From JBGTHB01 sp041746415 (GTDB taxonomy: Bacteria > Pseudomonadota > Gammaproteobacteria > Coxiellales > Coxiellaceae), in contig JBGTHB010000129.1 in assembly GCA_041746415.1 (NCBI GenBank), positions 1 to 10,980 on the forward strand: 10,980 nucleotides of DNA, in the 5' to 3' direction. Under the pieces are notes generated by a model that did no database searches, was not told where the DNA came from, and saw only the letters and a list, made by a program, of their open reading frames with translations. Position 1 is the stretch's first letter, and each line of letters opens with the position of its first letter. Shown here piece by piece: positions 1 to 7,106 of the stretch. Made by a program: the position numbers and the translations under genes.

Positions 1-2269
1 AATGATCCAATAATAACGGTTGCTCTGGTGAAACGATCACGTCTTGGTGCATATAACGCGCTAATTCTTTTTCATTATAAATAACCCGCATGGCTCGACC
101 ACCTAACACATAGGAAGGTCGCACAATCAGCGGGTACGCAAACACCTTGGCTAAACGCAATCCTTCTTCCACGTTGCGCACGGTACCATTGGGTGGTTGT
201 TGTAATTCTAATTTAGTGATTAAGCGCTGAAAGCGTTCGCGATCTTCAGCGCGATCAATCGCATCAGGTGAGGTGCCAATGATAGGCACACCGTTAGCTT
301 CTAAACGACGCGCTAACTTTAATGGCGTTTGGCCGCCGTACTGCACAATGACGCCTTTAGGTTTTTCTAACGCCACAATTTCCAGCACATCTTCTAATGT
401 CAATGATTCAAAATACAAGCGGTCAGAAATATCAAAATCGGTTGAAACGGTTTCAGGATTGCAATTAACCATAATGGTTTCATAACCTAATTCACGCATC
501 GCTAATGACGCATGAACACAACAATAATCAAATTCAATACCTTGACCAATGCGATTTGGACCACCGCCTAACACCATGATTTTAGGTTTATTCGTTGGTT
601 TGGCTTCACATTCTTCTTCATAAGTAGAATACAAATAAGCGGTATCTGTTTTAAATTCAGCCGCGCAAGTATCAACGCGTTTGTAAACAGGGCGCACGTT
701 GTGTTTATGACGATAAGCACGCACCGCTTTTTCATCTACTTTTAACAACTCCGCCAAACGCAAATCAGCAAAGCCTTTGCGTTTTAAAAAATACAGTTGC
801 TCGCGTGACAAACTGTCTAAATTTAGCTTAGCGACTTCATTTTCAATATCGACTAATTCTTTTATTTGTACCAAAAACCACGGATCAATTTTCGACAATT
901 GATAAATACGCTCTAATGTAAAATCAAACCGAAAAGCATCTGCTACATACCACAATCTTTCGGGACCAGGTATGGATAACTCACCTTCGATTTTTTTAAT
1001 CATTGCCTCAGTTTTTTCCGCGTCTGCAGCAATGATAGGGTCAAGCCCAGCTTTATCATTTTCCAAACCGCGTAATGCTTTTTGCAATGACTCTTGAAAC
1101 GAACGTCCAATTGCCATTACCTCACCGACGGATTTCATTTGTGTGGACAAACGTGCTTCCGTTTGGGGAAATTTTTCAAAATTAAAGCGCGGTACTTTTG
1201 TCACCACATAATCAATAGTTGGCTCGAATGCCGCAGGCGTACGACCAGCGGTAATTTCATTTTTTAATTCATCCAGTGTGTATCCTACTGCTAATTTAGC
1301 CGCCACTTTGGCAATGGGAAAACCCGTTGCTTTAGAAGCCAATGCCGAAGAACGCGACACACGCGGATTCATTTCAATCACCATCACCCGCCCATCATCT
1401 GGGTTCACCGCAAATTGCACATTGGAGCCACCGGTTTCAACGCCAATTTCGCGTAAAATTTTCAACGCCGCATCACGCAGTGTTTGATATTCTTTATCCG
1501 TAAGTGTTTGTGCTGGCGCAACAGTAATGGAATCGCCCGTGTGCACGCCCATTGGGTCTAAGTTTTCAATTGAACACACAATAATGCAATTATCGTTGGT
1601 GTCACGAATCACTTCTAATTCGTATTCCTTCCAACCAATAATTGACTCATCAATTAATAATTCATTGGTTGGCGACAAATCCAAACCACGCAAACAAATT
1701 TCTTGAAATTCATCACGGTTATAAGCAATACCTCCACCACTGCCGCCCATGGTAAAAGAGGGACGAATAATGGCAGGAAAACCAATTTCTTCTAAGATTT
1801 TCCACGCTTCTTCTAACGAATGCGCGAAACCCGAACGCGGCGTTTCCAAACCAATTTTTTGCATGGCCTTTTGAAATAGCTGTCGATCTTCTGCTTTGTC
1901 GATGGACTCTGCTTTAGCGCCAATCAGTTCCACCGCGTATTTTTTCAAAATGCCTTCCCGATTTAAATCGAGCGCACAATTTAATGCGGTTTGCCCACCC
2001 ATCGTCGGTAAAATGGCATCAGGACGTTCTTTTTCAATAATTTTAGCAACGGTTTGCCAGGTGATGGGTTCAATGTAAGTGGCGTCGGCTAATTCGGGAT
2101 CCGTCATAATGGTGGCCGGATTGGAATTAATCAAAATAACGCGAAAGCCTTCTTCTTTTAATGCTCGACAGGCTTGCGAACCTGAATAATCAAATTCACA
2201 CGCTTGACCTATGACGATCGGACCTGCGCCAATAATTAAAATGCTTTTTAAATCGGTTCGTTTTGGCAT
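1..2269 (-). CDS. carB: Carbamoyl-phosphate synthase large subunit CarB (3' end missing)
   Basis: Large ATP-grasp subunit of carbamoyl-phosphate synthase. It uses two ATP, bicarbonate and the ammonia supplied by CarA to make carbamoyl phosphate for arginine and pyrimidine synthesis in the cytoplasm. The N-terminus begins MPKRTDLKSILIIGAGP and continues with GQACEFDYSGSQACRAL, nearly as in E. coli. The first ATP-grasp glycine-rich segment RPSFTMGGSGGGIAYN is encoded near 1724-1780. FEPTIDYVVTKVPRFN lies near 1180-1230, and the second-half nucleotide site KIMVLGGGPNRIGQ near 545-590. The last readable part is VRPSYVLGGRAM, then LLLDH at the edge. About 756 of the usual ~1070 codons are present; the end of the second ATP-grasp domain and the allosteric MGS-like domain lie outside. 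The segments I translated are open with no frameshift. The ATG shares its A with the carA stop (TAATG), which implies translational coupling. A GGAG lies about 12 nt upstream, inside carA. Confidence 0.97.
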   Translation of the reverse strand, partial: MPKRTDLKSILIIGAGPIVIGQACEFDYSGSQACRALKEEGFRVILINSNPATIMTDPELADATYIEPITWQTVAKIIEKERPDAILPTMGGQTALNCALDLNREGILKKYAVELIGAKAESIDKAEDRQLFQKAMQKIGLETPRSGFAHSLEEAWKILEEIGFPAIIRPSFTMGGSGGGIAYNRDEFQEICLRGLDLSPTNELLIDESIIGWKEYELEVIRDTNDNCIIVCSIENLDPMGVHTGDSITVAPAQTLTDKEYQTLRDAALKILREIGVETGGSNVQFAVNPDDGRVMVIEMNPRVSRSSALASKATGFPIAKVAAKLAVGYTLDELKNEITAGRTPAAFEPTIDYVVTKVPRFNFEKFPQTEARLSTQMKSVGEVMAIGRSFQESLQKALRGLENDKAGLDPIIAADAEKTEAMIKKIEGELSIPGPERLWYVADAFRFDFTLERIYQLSKIDPWFLVQIKELVDIENEVAKLNLDSLSREQLYFLKRKGFADLRLAELLKVDEKAVRAYRHKHNVRPVYKRVDTCAAEFKTDTAYLYSTYEEECEAKPTNKPKIMVLGGGPNRIGQGIEFDYCCVHASLAMRELGYETIMVNCNPETVSTDFDISDRLYFESLTLEDVLEIVALEKPKGVIVQYGGQTPLKLARRLEANGVPIIGTSPDAIDRAEDRERFQRLITKLELQQPPNGTVRNVEEGLRLAKVFAYPLIVRPSYVLGGRAMRVIYNEKELARYMHQDVIVSPEQPLLLDH

Positions 2270-3363
2270 TACGCTATCATCTCCAAAAACTCGTCGAACA
2301 ACACTTGAATATCGTGTGGTCCTGGGCTCGCCTCAGGATGCCCTTGGAATGCTAATGCCAGTTTGGTTTTGTGTTTGATGCCTTGTAGTGAACCATCAAA
2401 TAAAGATTTATGGGTTACAACCAACTCTGTTGGCAAAGTTTTTTCATCCACCATAAAACCGTGATTTTGACTGGTGATAAACACTTTTTGATTACGCCTA
2501 TCTTGCACCGGATGATTTGCACCATGATGACCAAATTTCATTTTGGTGGTTTTAGCATTACACGCTAGCGCTAAAATTTGAAAGCCTAAACAGATGCCAA
2601 ACAACGGTATGTTGTTGGCCAACAATTGCCTAGTGTTTTCAATAGCGTAATCACAGGCGGCTGGGTCCCCAGGACCATTTGATAAAAAGACGCCATCGGG
2701 TTTCAGTGCCAACACCTGCGCTACTGACGTTTTGGCTGGTACCACGGTTACCTTGCAACCACGCGCTGCAAACAGACGTAAAATAGTGTGCTTAACACCA
2801 AAGTCATATGCCACGATGTGTTTGGTTCCGGCTGACCAGGTATAATTTGTGGGTGTGCTAACGACCTGCGCTAAATCGACTCCATTTAAACCTGCAAACT
2901 GTCTGGCTTTTGCTAAGGCTTGCTCACGATCAGTGCCCACCAAAATACAACCCGCTTGTGCGCCTTCATCACGCAGCAAGCGTGTTAAACGCCGCGTATC
3001 CACATTGGCAATAGCAACAATATGGTTTTCTTTTAAATACACGGGCAGTGACTGCTGTGCACGCCAGTTGCTTACAATCGCACTTAAATCGCGAATCACT
3101 AAACCTTTAGCCCAAATCTGTTTTGACTCGGTATCTTCTGAGTTAACACCGACATTACCAATATGTGGATAAGTAAACGTGACGATTTGTTCACAATAAG
3201 AGGGGTCAGTCAAAATTTCTTGGTAGCCTGTCATGGCGGTATTGAACACCACCTCACCGACAGCCTGACCATCAGCACCGATGGCTACCCCTTCAAAAAT
3301 AGCGCCGTTCGCCAGGGCAAGAATGGCTTTGCGGTGAGCATGGGTAAAATCATCAAGCGACAT
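2269..3363 (-). CDS. carA: Carbamoyl-phosphate synthase small (glutaminase) subunit CarA
   Basis: Class I glutamine amidotransferase subunit that hydrolyses glutamine and channels ammonia to CarB. At 364 residues it is slightly shorter than E. coli CarA (382). The N-terminal CPSase small-chain domain spans about residues 13-150, with the signatures GEVVFNTAMTGYQEILTDP and YPHIGNVG. The GATase domain spans about 182-360: VAYDFGVK, LSNGPGDP (228-235), nucleophile Cys258 in GICLGFQ, then KFGHHGANHPV, and the catalytic pair His342/Glu344 in FQGHPEASPGPHD. The residue after CLG is Phe261, where most CarA proteins have His (CLGHQ); the catalytic triad itself is intact. The region before VAYDFG is shorter than in E. 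coli, which explains most of the length difference. The start overlaps the end of the upstream metallopeptidase gene by 11 bp and has no clear Shine-Dalgarno, so coupling within one operon is likely. The stop overlaps carB by one base. Confidence 0.98.
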   Translation of the reverse strand: MSLDDFTHAHRKAILALANGAIFEGVAIGADGQAVGEVVFNTAMTGYQEILTDPSYCEQIVTFTYPHIGNVGVNSEDTESKQIWAKGLVIRDLSAIVSNWRAQQSLPVYLKENHIVAIANVDTRRLTRLLRDEGAQAGCILVGTDREQALAKARQFAGLNGVDLAQVVSTPTNYTWSAGTKHIVAYDFGVKHTILRLFAARGCKVTVVPAKTSVAQVLALKPDGVFLSNGPGDPAACDYAIENTRQLLANNIPLFGICLGFQILALACNAKTTKMKFGHHGANHPVQDRRNQKVFITSQNHGFMVDEKTLPTELVVTHKSLFDGSLQGIKHKTKLALAFQGHPEASPGPHDIQVLFDEFLEMIA

Positions 3364-3898
3364 CGTCGGCTATCTTATCGGTTGCACCCAGCAACCTCAA
3401 CCCTTTTGTACGCGAACGCCAACCCGGTGCCATTTTTTCCAATAGTCGATGAAAGCGCTTGCCATGGTTCTGGTGTTTTAGGTGACACAACTCATGCATA
3501 ATCACATCAACAATACACGCTGTGGGCGCTTTAATTAAAAATGTATTGAGCGTTATGCTATGACTGCGTGGCGAATAACTCCCCCAGCGTGATTTCATTT
3601 CTTTTAACCGTAACTGGGGTTTGCTATAAGGCCAATGTAAACAATGCTGCCAGCATTGCTCAAACAATTGCGTTAAACACGTCTCAGCCTGTATGCGCTC
3701 TGCATCAGAAAGCCATAACGGCTCAGCTGGCAAAGCCACTGCCAAGCTTTGTTTTTTTTTCAACACCCAAGTGCGAGTGTCTTCAATAAATTGTTGAATT
3801 TTATGGGGAGGAAAACCCTGCGGCGCGCGCACAATCACGCTCTGATCGCGTTTAACCTCAATCGCTAATGTTTTACGCTTGGAATAAACAATGTTCAT
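3353..3898 (-). CDS. YgjP-type (DUF45/UPF0758-independent) zinc metallopeptidase-like protein
   Basis: Predicted small soluble metal-dependent hydrolase of the YgjP/DUF45 family (M48-like gluzincin fold), 181 residues. No signal peptide is visible, so it is probably cytoplasmic. The zinc site is clear: HELCH at 135-139 with His135 and His139 as ligands, Glu136 as catalytic base, and a third His at 145 in the NHGKRFH segment (HExxHx5H). The family hallmark RWGSYSPR lies at 104-111, followed by ITLNTFLIKAP at 115-125 and the helix that leads into the zinc motif. The C-terminus is basic. The substrate is not known for this family; a role in arginine or pyrimidine synthesis should not be assumed. 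It is the first gene of an operon with carA, overlapping it by 11 bp. A GGAG lies about 11 nt before the ATG, and no other sensible start exists nearby. Confidence 0.9.
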   Translation of the reverse strand: MNIVYSKRKTLAIEVKRDQSVIVRAPQGFPPHKIQQFIEDTRTWVLKKKQSLAVALPAEPLWLSDAERIQAETCLTQLFEQCWQHCLHWPYSKPQLRLKEMKSRWGSYSPRSHSITLNTFLIKAPTACIVDVIMHELCHLKHQNHGKRFHRLLEKMAPGWRSRTKGLRLLGATDKIADDVA

Positions 3899-3921
3899 AC
3901 TGTTTACTACTCCAAATTAAA

Positions 3922-3952
3922 CTCGTTAATGAAGCCCTCATTAAATAACGAG
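3922..3952. repeat. Nested inverted repeat over the car operon promoter
   Basis: Two inverted repeats share the same space. TTAATGA (3926-3932) and TCATTAA (3938-3944) are perfect 7-bp arms around a 5-nt spacer. CTCGTTA (3922-3928) and TAACGAG (3946-3952) are perfect 7-bp outer arms. The element covers the predicted -10 box and start of the minus-strand promoter, where a repressor operator would be expected. In RNA it would form a hairpin at the very 5' end of the operon transcript. It does not clearly match the ArgR or PurR boxes I know, so the factor is unknown. Confidence 0.4.
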
Positions 3953-3968
3953 AAACACCGATAATCAA
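3940..3968 (-). promoter_or_regulatory. Candidate promoter for the metallopeptidase-carAB operon
   Basis: On the minus strand, TTGATT (3968-3963) and TTTAAT (3945-3940) are separated by exactly 17 bp. They match the sigma70 consensus at four and five of six positions. Transcription would begin near 3933, giving a leader of about 35 nt before the ATG at 3898. This is a pattern match only. It is the best candidate on this strand in the 108-bp divergent region. Confidence 0.45.
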
Positions 3969-3997
3969 TTGACACCCTCCATCACTATCCCTAAATT
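3969..3997 (+). promoter_or_regulatory. Candidate sigma70 promoter of the MATE-like gene
   Basis: A perfect TTGACA (3969-3974), a 17-bp spacer and TAAATT (3992-3997, four of six matches) end only 9 nt before the ATG at 4007. Transcription would start about 2 nt before the start codon, so the mRNA would be nearly leaderless. This agrees with the lack of a Shine-Dalgarno sequence there. Confidence 0.5.
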
Positions 3998-4006
3998 GCG
4001 CGGACT

Positions 4007-5533
4007 ATGAGGAATAATAGCAATGCACACTCTCCTTCTACAACAACCACTAACATTTTTAAAAACATCACTCACACATTTTTAGTATTGCTCTTTTCTC
4101 GCTTTCCGCTCGATGCTTCCACTTGGTATATTGCAAAAGAGTACGCCGATTTAGACGCCGGCGCATTAACAACACTTGGCATTATCTCGCCATTGAGAAT
4201 CTGGATTTATCTTACTGGCGCATTATTTTTTATTCCCATCACCAATGTGTTAGGACGAATCAATGCCAAATACCATATCAATCTTGAAATCTCTACGGAT
4301 GATGAAAAACAAAAGCATATCAATACCTACCTGTCGATGATGACAAAAATGGCCTGGCGACTTACGGCTGTTAGTATTCTATTAGGCCTAATGGGTATTG
4401 GTTTTATTAGAGCATTCGGTAACGATGATGAACAAATACGACGCGTTTTAAATTTTTTCGCTGTTTTTGCATTATCCCTTCCTGCTGAAAATCTTCTAGC
4501 TGTAGAGGCTCGCTATTTTGAATCACAACAACGTTTTAAAATTATTACAACGCGTTACGCTTTGTATGCGGCTATTTTAGCTACTACTGGTGCGCTGTTA
4601 ATACCACAACACGCCTGGCTGCCCATTAATGATGAATCCCGTTTTGCATTACCGGCTGTTATTGCAAGCTTTGTAACGTTTTTACTGATGCGATATCTGC
4701 GACGCCGTGAAGCATTACATTCTGCTGTCTACACTCAAGAAGAATTAGTCGTGTCATCACCGCTTTACTCAACAAAACAAATATTAATTAGTGGCGCACC
4801 TATTAGTATTGTTATTTCAGTGGAATTACTGGCTATTTTTTTTCTAAATTTATTAATTCAACGTGTTTTAGGCGATAATGCCTTGGCCGCCCAAGAAGCG
4901 GTGGAACGTTATACCATTCCCTTATTAACACTTAATACTTTATTTGGTCGCGCAATCGAAATTGTCTTAAGCCATTTAAAACCACTTAAAGAAAACACTA
5001 AAACACAAAGTGATGGCGCAACGATTAGTTGCGATACACGCGATCATCAAAAAATACGTAACATCGGTTATCAAGCCGTAGTTACAGGCGGGCTATTAGT
5101 TGGTGGTTTAGCGCTTTTATATTATTCACAACGTTATGCTATGGTCAGCCAATTCACCAACAGTATTAATGATGTAAAAACTCGAAAAACCATTACCGAC
5201 ATGGCAGCACAGCTTTTAGCAATTAGAGCAGCGATAATTTACATCCCCAAGGGTGTCAGTCAAATTCTCTCTGCCACTATGCGCGAATATGGAGATTACA
5301 AAGCCCCACCTGTTGTAACAGCACTAACAACTTGTCTCAGTCTGATGATAGCAACGATAATCGCAAAAAGCACTGAGTTGTCTTTAGTGCAGCTAAACTG
5401 TATCACTGCCGCTGGACCGCTATTGTGTATGCTGTATCTACTTGTACGTTGGCATAGACTCTCACATCAAAAACAATTTGCCGCCGCAAAATTTACGCCT
5501 GGTGATACGGAATTTGCTGGATTAACCGTTTAA
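4007..5533 (+). CDS. MATE-like multidrug/polysaccharide-flippase-type membrane transporter
   Basis: Integral inner-membrane protein of 508 residues with about 12 hydrophobic segments in two homologous halves, as in the MATE/MOP superfamily. The N-terminus (1-20) is polar. The first half starts with FLVLLFSRFPLDASTWYIA (25-43) and LTTLGIISPLRIWIYLTGALFF. The second half is more typical: residues 260-298 carry the G-APISI-S-E-LLAIF pattern followed by RVLGDNALAAQEA, the usual ILG..ALAA motif of MATE transmembrane 7-8. GVSQILSATMREYGDYKAP (416-434) matches the conserved segment near transmembrane 10 that reads roughly G.G...P in the family. These exporters use a Na+ or H+ gradient to expel cationic compounds; the actual substrate is not predictable here. 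The sequence is divergent, and long polar loops (92-110 and 326-350) set it apart. It is transcribed divergently from the metallopeptidase-car operon. There is no Shine-Dalgarno before the ATG, and the next in-frame Met is 110 codons downstream. A more distant MOP flippase is the alternative. Confidence 0.75.
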   Translation: MRNNSNAHSPSTTTTNIFKNITHTFLVLLFSRFPLDASTWYIAKEYADLDAGALTTLGIISPLRIWIYLTGALFFIPITNVLGRINAKYHINLEISTDDEKQKHINTYLSMMTKMAWRLTAVSILLGLMGIGFIRAFGNDDEQIRRVLNFFAVFALSLPAENLLAVEARYFESQQRFKIITTRYALYAAILATTGALLIPQHAWLPINDESRFALPAVIASFVTFLLMRYLRRREALHSAVYTQEELVVSSPLYSTKQILISGAPISIVISVELLAIFFLNLLIQRVLGDNALAAQEAVERYTIPLLTLNTLFGRAIEIVLSHLKPLKENTKTQSDGATISCDTRDHQKIRNIGYQAVVTGGLLVGGLALLYYSQRYAMVSQFTNSINDVKTRKTITDMAAQLLAIRAAIIYIPKGVSQILSATMREYGDYKAPPVVTALTTCLSLMIATIIAKSTELSLVQLNCITAAGPLLCMLYLLVRWHRLSHQKQFAAAKFTPGDTEFAGLTV

Positions 5534-5541
5534 CACATTAA

Positions 5542-5571
5542 TTGACATCATTTACTCTAAAGTGTTCTAAT
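5542..5571 (+). promoter_or_regulatory. Candidate extended -10 promoter of the MscS-family gene
   Basis: A perfect TTGACA (5542-5547), an 18-bp spacer and TCTAAT (5566-5571, five of six matches) preceded by TGT at 5563-5565 (extended -10). The -10 ends 8 nt before the ATG at 5580, so the predicted transcript starts about 1-2 nt ahead of the start codon. It suggests the channel gene has its own promoter although it lies only 46 bp behind the transporter gene. Confidence 0.55.
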
Positions 5572-5579
5572 ATTTCTGC

Positions 5580-6872
5580 ATGCAAACTTTATTCACTCAA
5601 CTCAAAGCCTGGTTTGGCAACGGTAATTTTGCCGCGGATTTAGCACACTTCGCTATTGGTGCCGGTATTGTGGCCGGTTGTGCACTGCTGCTGTTTTTAG
5701 TGTACTGGGCGAGCCAACGTTTATTGTTAGTGCTTATTAACCGCCTAACTGCAGAAAAACATCGTCTGGCTTTTCTACGCTTTGAAATGAAAAAAGCCAC
5801 TAAGTACCTAGCACTGTTAATCCCTGCTGCGTTATTTAGTCAATTTATCAATGTCTTTTTTGCTACCATGCCCAGCTTACAAGGCATCATTGCCAATGCA
5901 ATTAATGTCTATATTTTATTTATTACTTGTTTGTTATTAGCGTTAGCGGTAGACGTGGGCGTAAAAGCGTTACGTCTCAGATCTGAAATGCGCAATGTCG
6001 CCTTAAAAAGTTATAGCCAAGTGGTGAAAATTTTATTGTATCTGGTGTTTGGTATCGCCATCTTAGCGCTGATCATTAACCAAAATCCGTGGAAATTCAT
6101 TTCTGGTTTAGGCGCATTAACCGCGTTAATCATGTTGGTATTTAAAGACACTATTCTGGGTTTTATTGCCAGCATTCAACTGTCCGCTAACCAATTAGTG
6201 CACGAAGGCGACTGGGTCACCATGCCAAAATACGGTGCCGATGGCGATGTGATCGAAATCAATTTAACCACGGTTAAAGTGCGTAACTTTGATATGACCA
6301 TTACTTCAATTCCCACTTACGCTTTTATTTCGGATTCGTTTATTAATTGGCGTGGCATGAGCGAATCGGGTGGGCGACGCATTAAACGCGCTTTAAATAT
6401 AGATATGAACACGGTGCGTTTTTGCTCAAAAGAATTATTGGAGCGCTTAAAAAATGTTACGTTGCTAGCAAATTATTTTAAAGAACGTGAAAACCGTCTA
6501 GCGTTAACAATTCAGCCCTACACCCACAGCAGTGAACGCTTAAATCATCCGCAAATTACAAACCTCGGCGCTTTTCGCCATTACGTTCAAGCGTATTTAG
6601 CTAATCACGACATGGTTAACAAAACCATGACCTTGATTGTGCGTCAACTTGACCCTACGCCTAATGGCTTGCCTATTGAACTGTATCTATTTTCCAAAGA
6701 CAAACGCTGGTCGGAATACGAGACCATTCAATCTGATATTTTTGATCACTTAATTTCATGTTTGCCGATTTTTGATTTGGCTGTTTTTCAAAGCCCAACG
6801 GGACGCGATTTTCAAACGCTTAATCAACCGCATGCGTTTAGTTCCAATCCGATCACACCGCCGAGTGAATAA
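5580..6872 (+). CDS. ybdG: MscS-family mechanosensitive channel, YbdG/MscM type
   Basis: Inner-membrane mechanosensitive channel of the small-conductance family, closest in motif pattern to E. coli YbdG (415 residues); here 430. Such channels open under membrane tension and release solutes during hypo-osmotic shock; YbdG is linked to MscM activity. Four hydrophobic segments lie near 22-50, 73-95, 105-127 and 148-168, followed by the pore-lining helix (175-200) with SGLGALTALIMLVFKDTILG. The beta domain follows: GDWVTMPKYGADGDVIEI (210-227), TTVKVRNFD (230-238), TSIPTYAFISDSF and NWRGMSESGGRRIKR. The C-terminal cytoplasmic domain keeps TNLGAFRHYV, MTLIVRQLDPTPNGLPIELY, ETIQSDIFDHL and the final QSPTGRDF. 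A proline/serine-rich tail of about 15 residues exceeds the E. coli protein. An in-frame stop lies within the -10 region, so the ATG used is the only reasonable start; it has no Shine-Dalgarno. Confidence 0.93.
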   Translation: MQTLFTQLKAWFGNGNFAADLAHFAIGAGIVAGCALLLFLVYWASQRLLLVLINRLTAEKHRLAFLRFEMKKATKYLALLIPAALFSQFINVFFATMPSLQGIIANAINVYILFITCLLLALAVDVGVKALRLRSEMRNVALKSYSQVVKILLYLVFGIAILALIINQNPWKFISGLGALTALIMLVFKDTILGFIASIQLSANQLVHEGDWVTMPKYGADGDVIEINLTTVKVRNFDMTITSIPTYAFISDSFINWRGMSESGGRRIKRALNIDMNTVRFCSKELLERLKNVTLLANYFKERENRLALTIQPYTHSSERLNHPQITNLGAFRHYVQAYLANHDMVNKTMTLIVRQLDPTPNGLPIELYLFSKDKRWSEYETIQSDIFDHLISCLPIFDLAVFQSPTGRDFQTLNQPHAFSSNPITPPSE

Positions 6873-7007
6873 AATTATAATAACTCCCCAATAAAACCAG
6901 GCTTATTGGCAGACGGAGGGAAGACGGTGTTTGTCCTCAATTATGAAAACTTAGATCTCGAACATATCACCTTGAGACAAGTTAAGACCGAGTTATTTGG
7001 TAGTTAG
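6873..7007 (+). pseudogene. Open 44-codon stretch after the channel gene, possible gene remnant
   Basis: Directly after the channel TAA, and in the same frame, 44 codons stay open to a TAG at 7005-7007. There is no in-frame ATG and no ribosome binding site. The second half reads NYENLDLEHITLRQVKTELF, which weakly resembles the start of DEK C-terminal-type domains (LD..TIT.R.VR..LE..FG). It could be the leftover end of a lost gene, or chance. The rest of the spacer up to 7106 is AT-rich with no other gene seen. Confidence 0.25.
6884..6918 (+). other. Inverted repeat after the channel gene
   Basis: CCAATAA (6888-6894) pairs perfectly with TTATTGG (6903-6909) across an 8-nt loop, and CTCC (6884-6887) can pair with GGAG (6915-6918). 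There is no T-run after it, so it is not a standard intrinsic terminator. It may stabilise the 3' end of the mRNA or be incidental. Confidence 0.3.
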
Positions 7008-7095
7008 ACAATTAGTAAAAATCATGCTTTAAGATATTTTTAACCCTACTAGATTAAACTTACAGTCGATTCATATTTACTATATATACAAATTT

Positions 7096-7101
7096 AAGGA
7101 G
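7096..7101 (+). promoter_or_regulatory. Strong Shine-Dalgarno of the 97-residue membrane protein
   Basis: AAGGAG lies 5 nt before the ATG at 7107. It is the clearest ribosome binding site in the window and supports the short downstream frame as a real gene. It contrasts with the two plus-strand genes before it, which have none. The AT-rich tract just upstream (TATATA near 7080-7087) could hold a -10 box, but I cannot identify a good -35. Confidence 0.65.
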
Positions 7102-7106
7102 TTGAA

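Noticed and set aside
273..2078. Plus-strand open frames of 60-70 codons opposite carB
   Set aside because: carB reads through the whole region with conserved motifs; these have no support of their own.
2849..3501. Plus-strand open frames of 107 and 112 codons
   Set aside because: They lie antisense to carA and the metallopeptidase gene, whose protein motifs are unmistakable; the antisense products have no domain features or ribosome binding sites.
6884..6918. Intrinsic terminator for the channel gene
   Set aside because: The stem exists but no T-run follows, so I list it only as an inverted repeat.
6873..7106. tRNA or other structured RNA gene in the spacer
   Set aside because: No cloverleaf or recognisable RNA motif could be found by eye; the sequence is AT-rich and only one short stem is visible.
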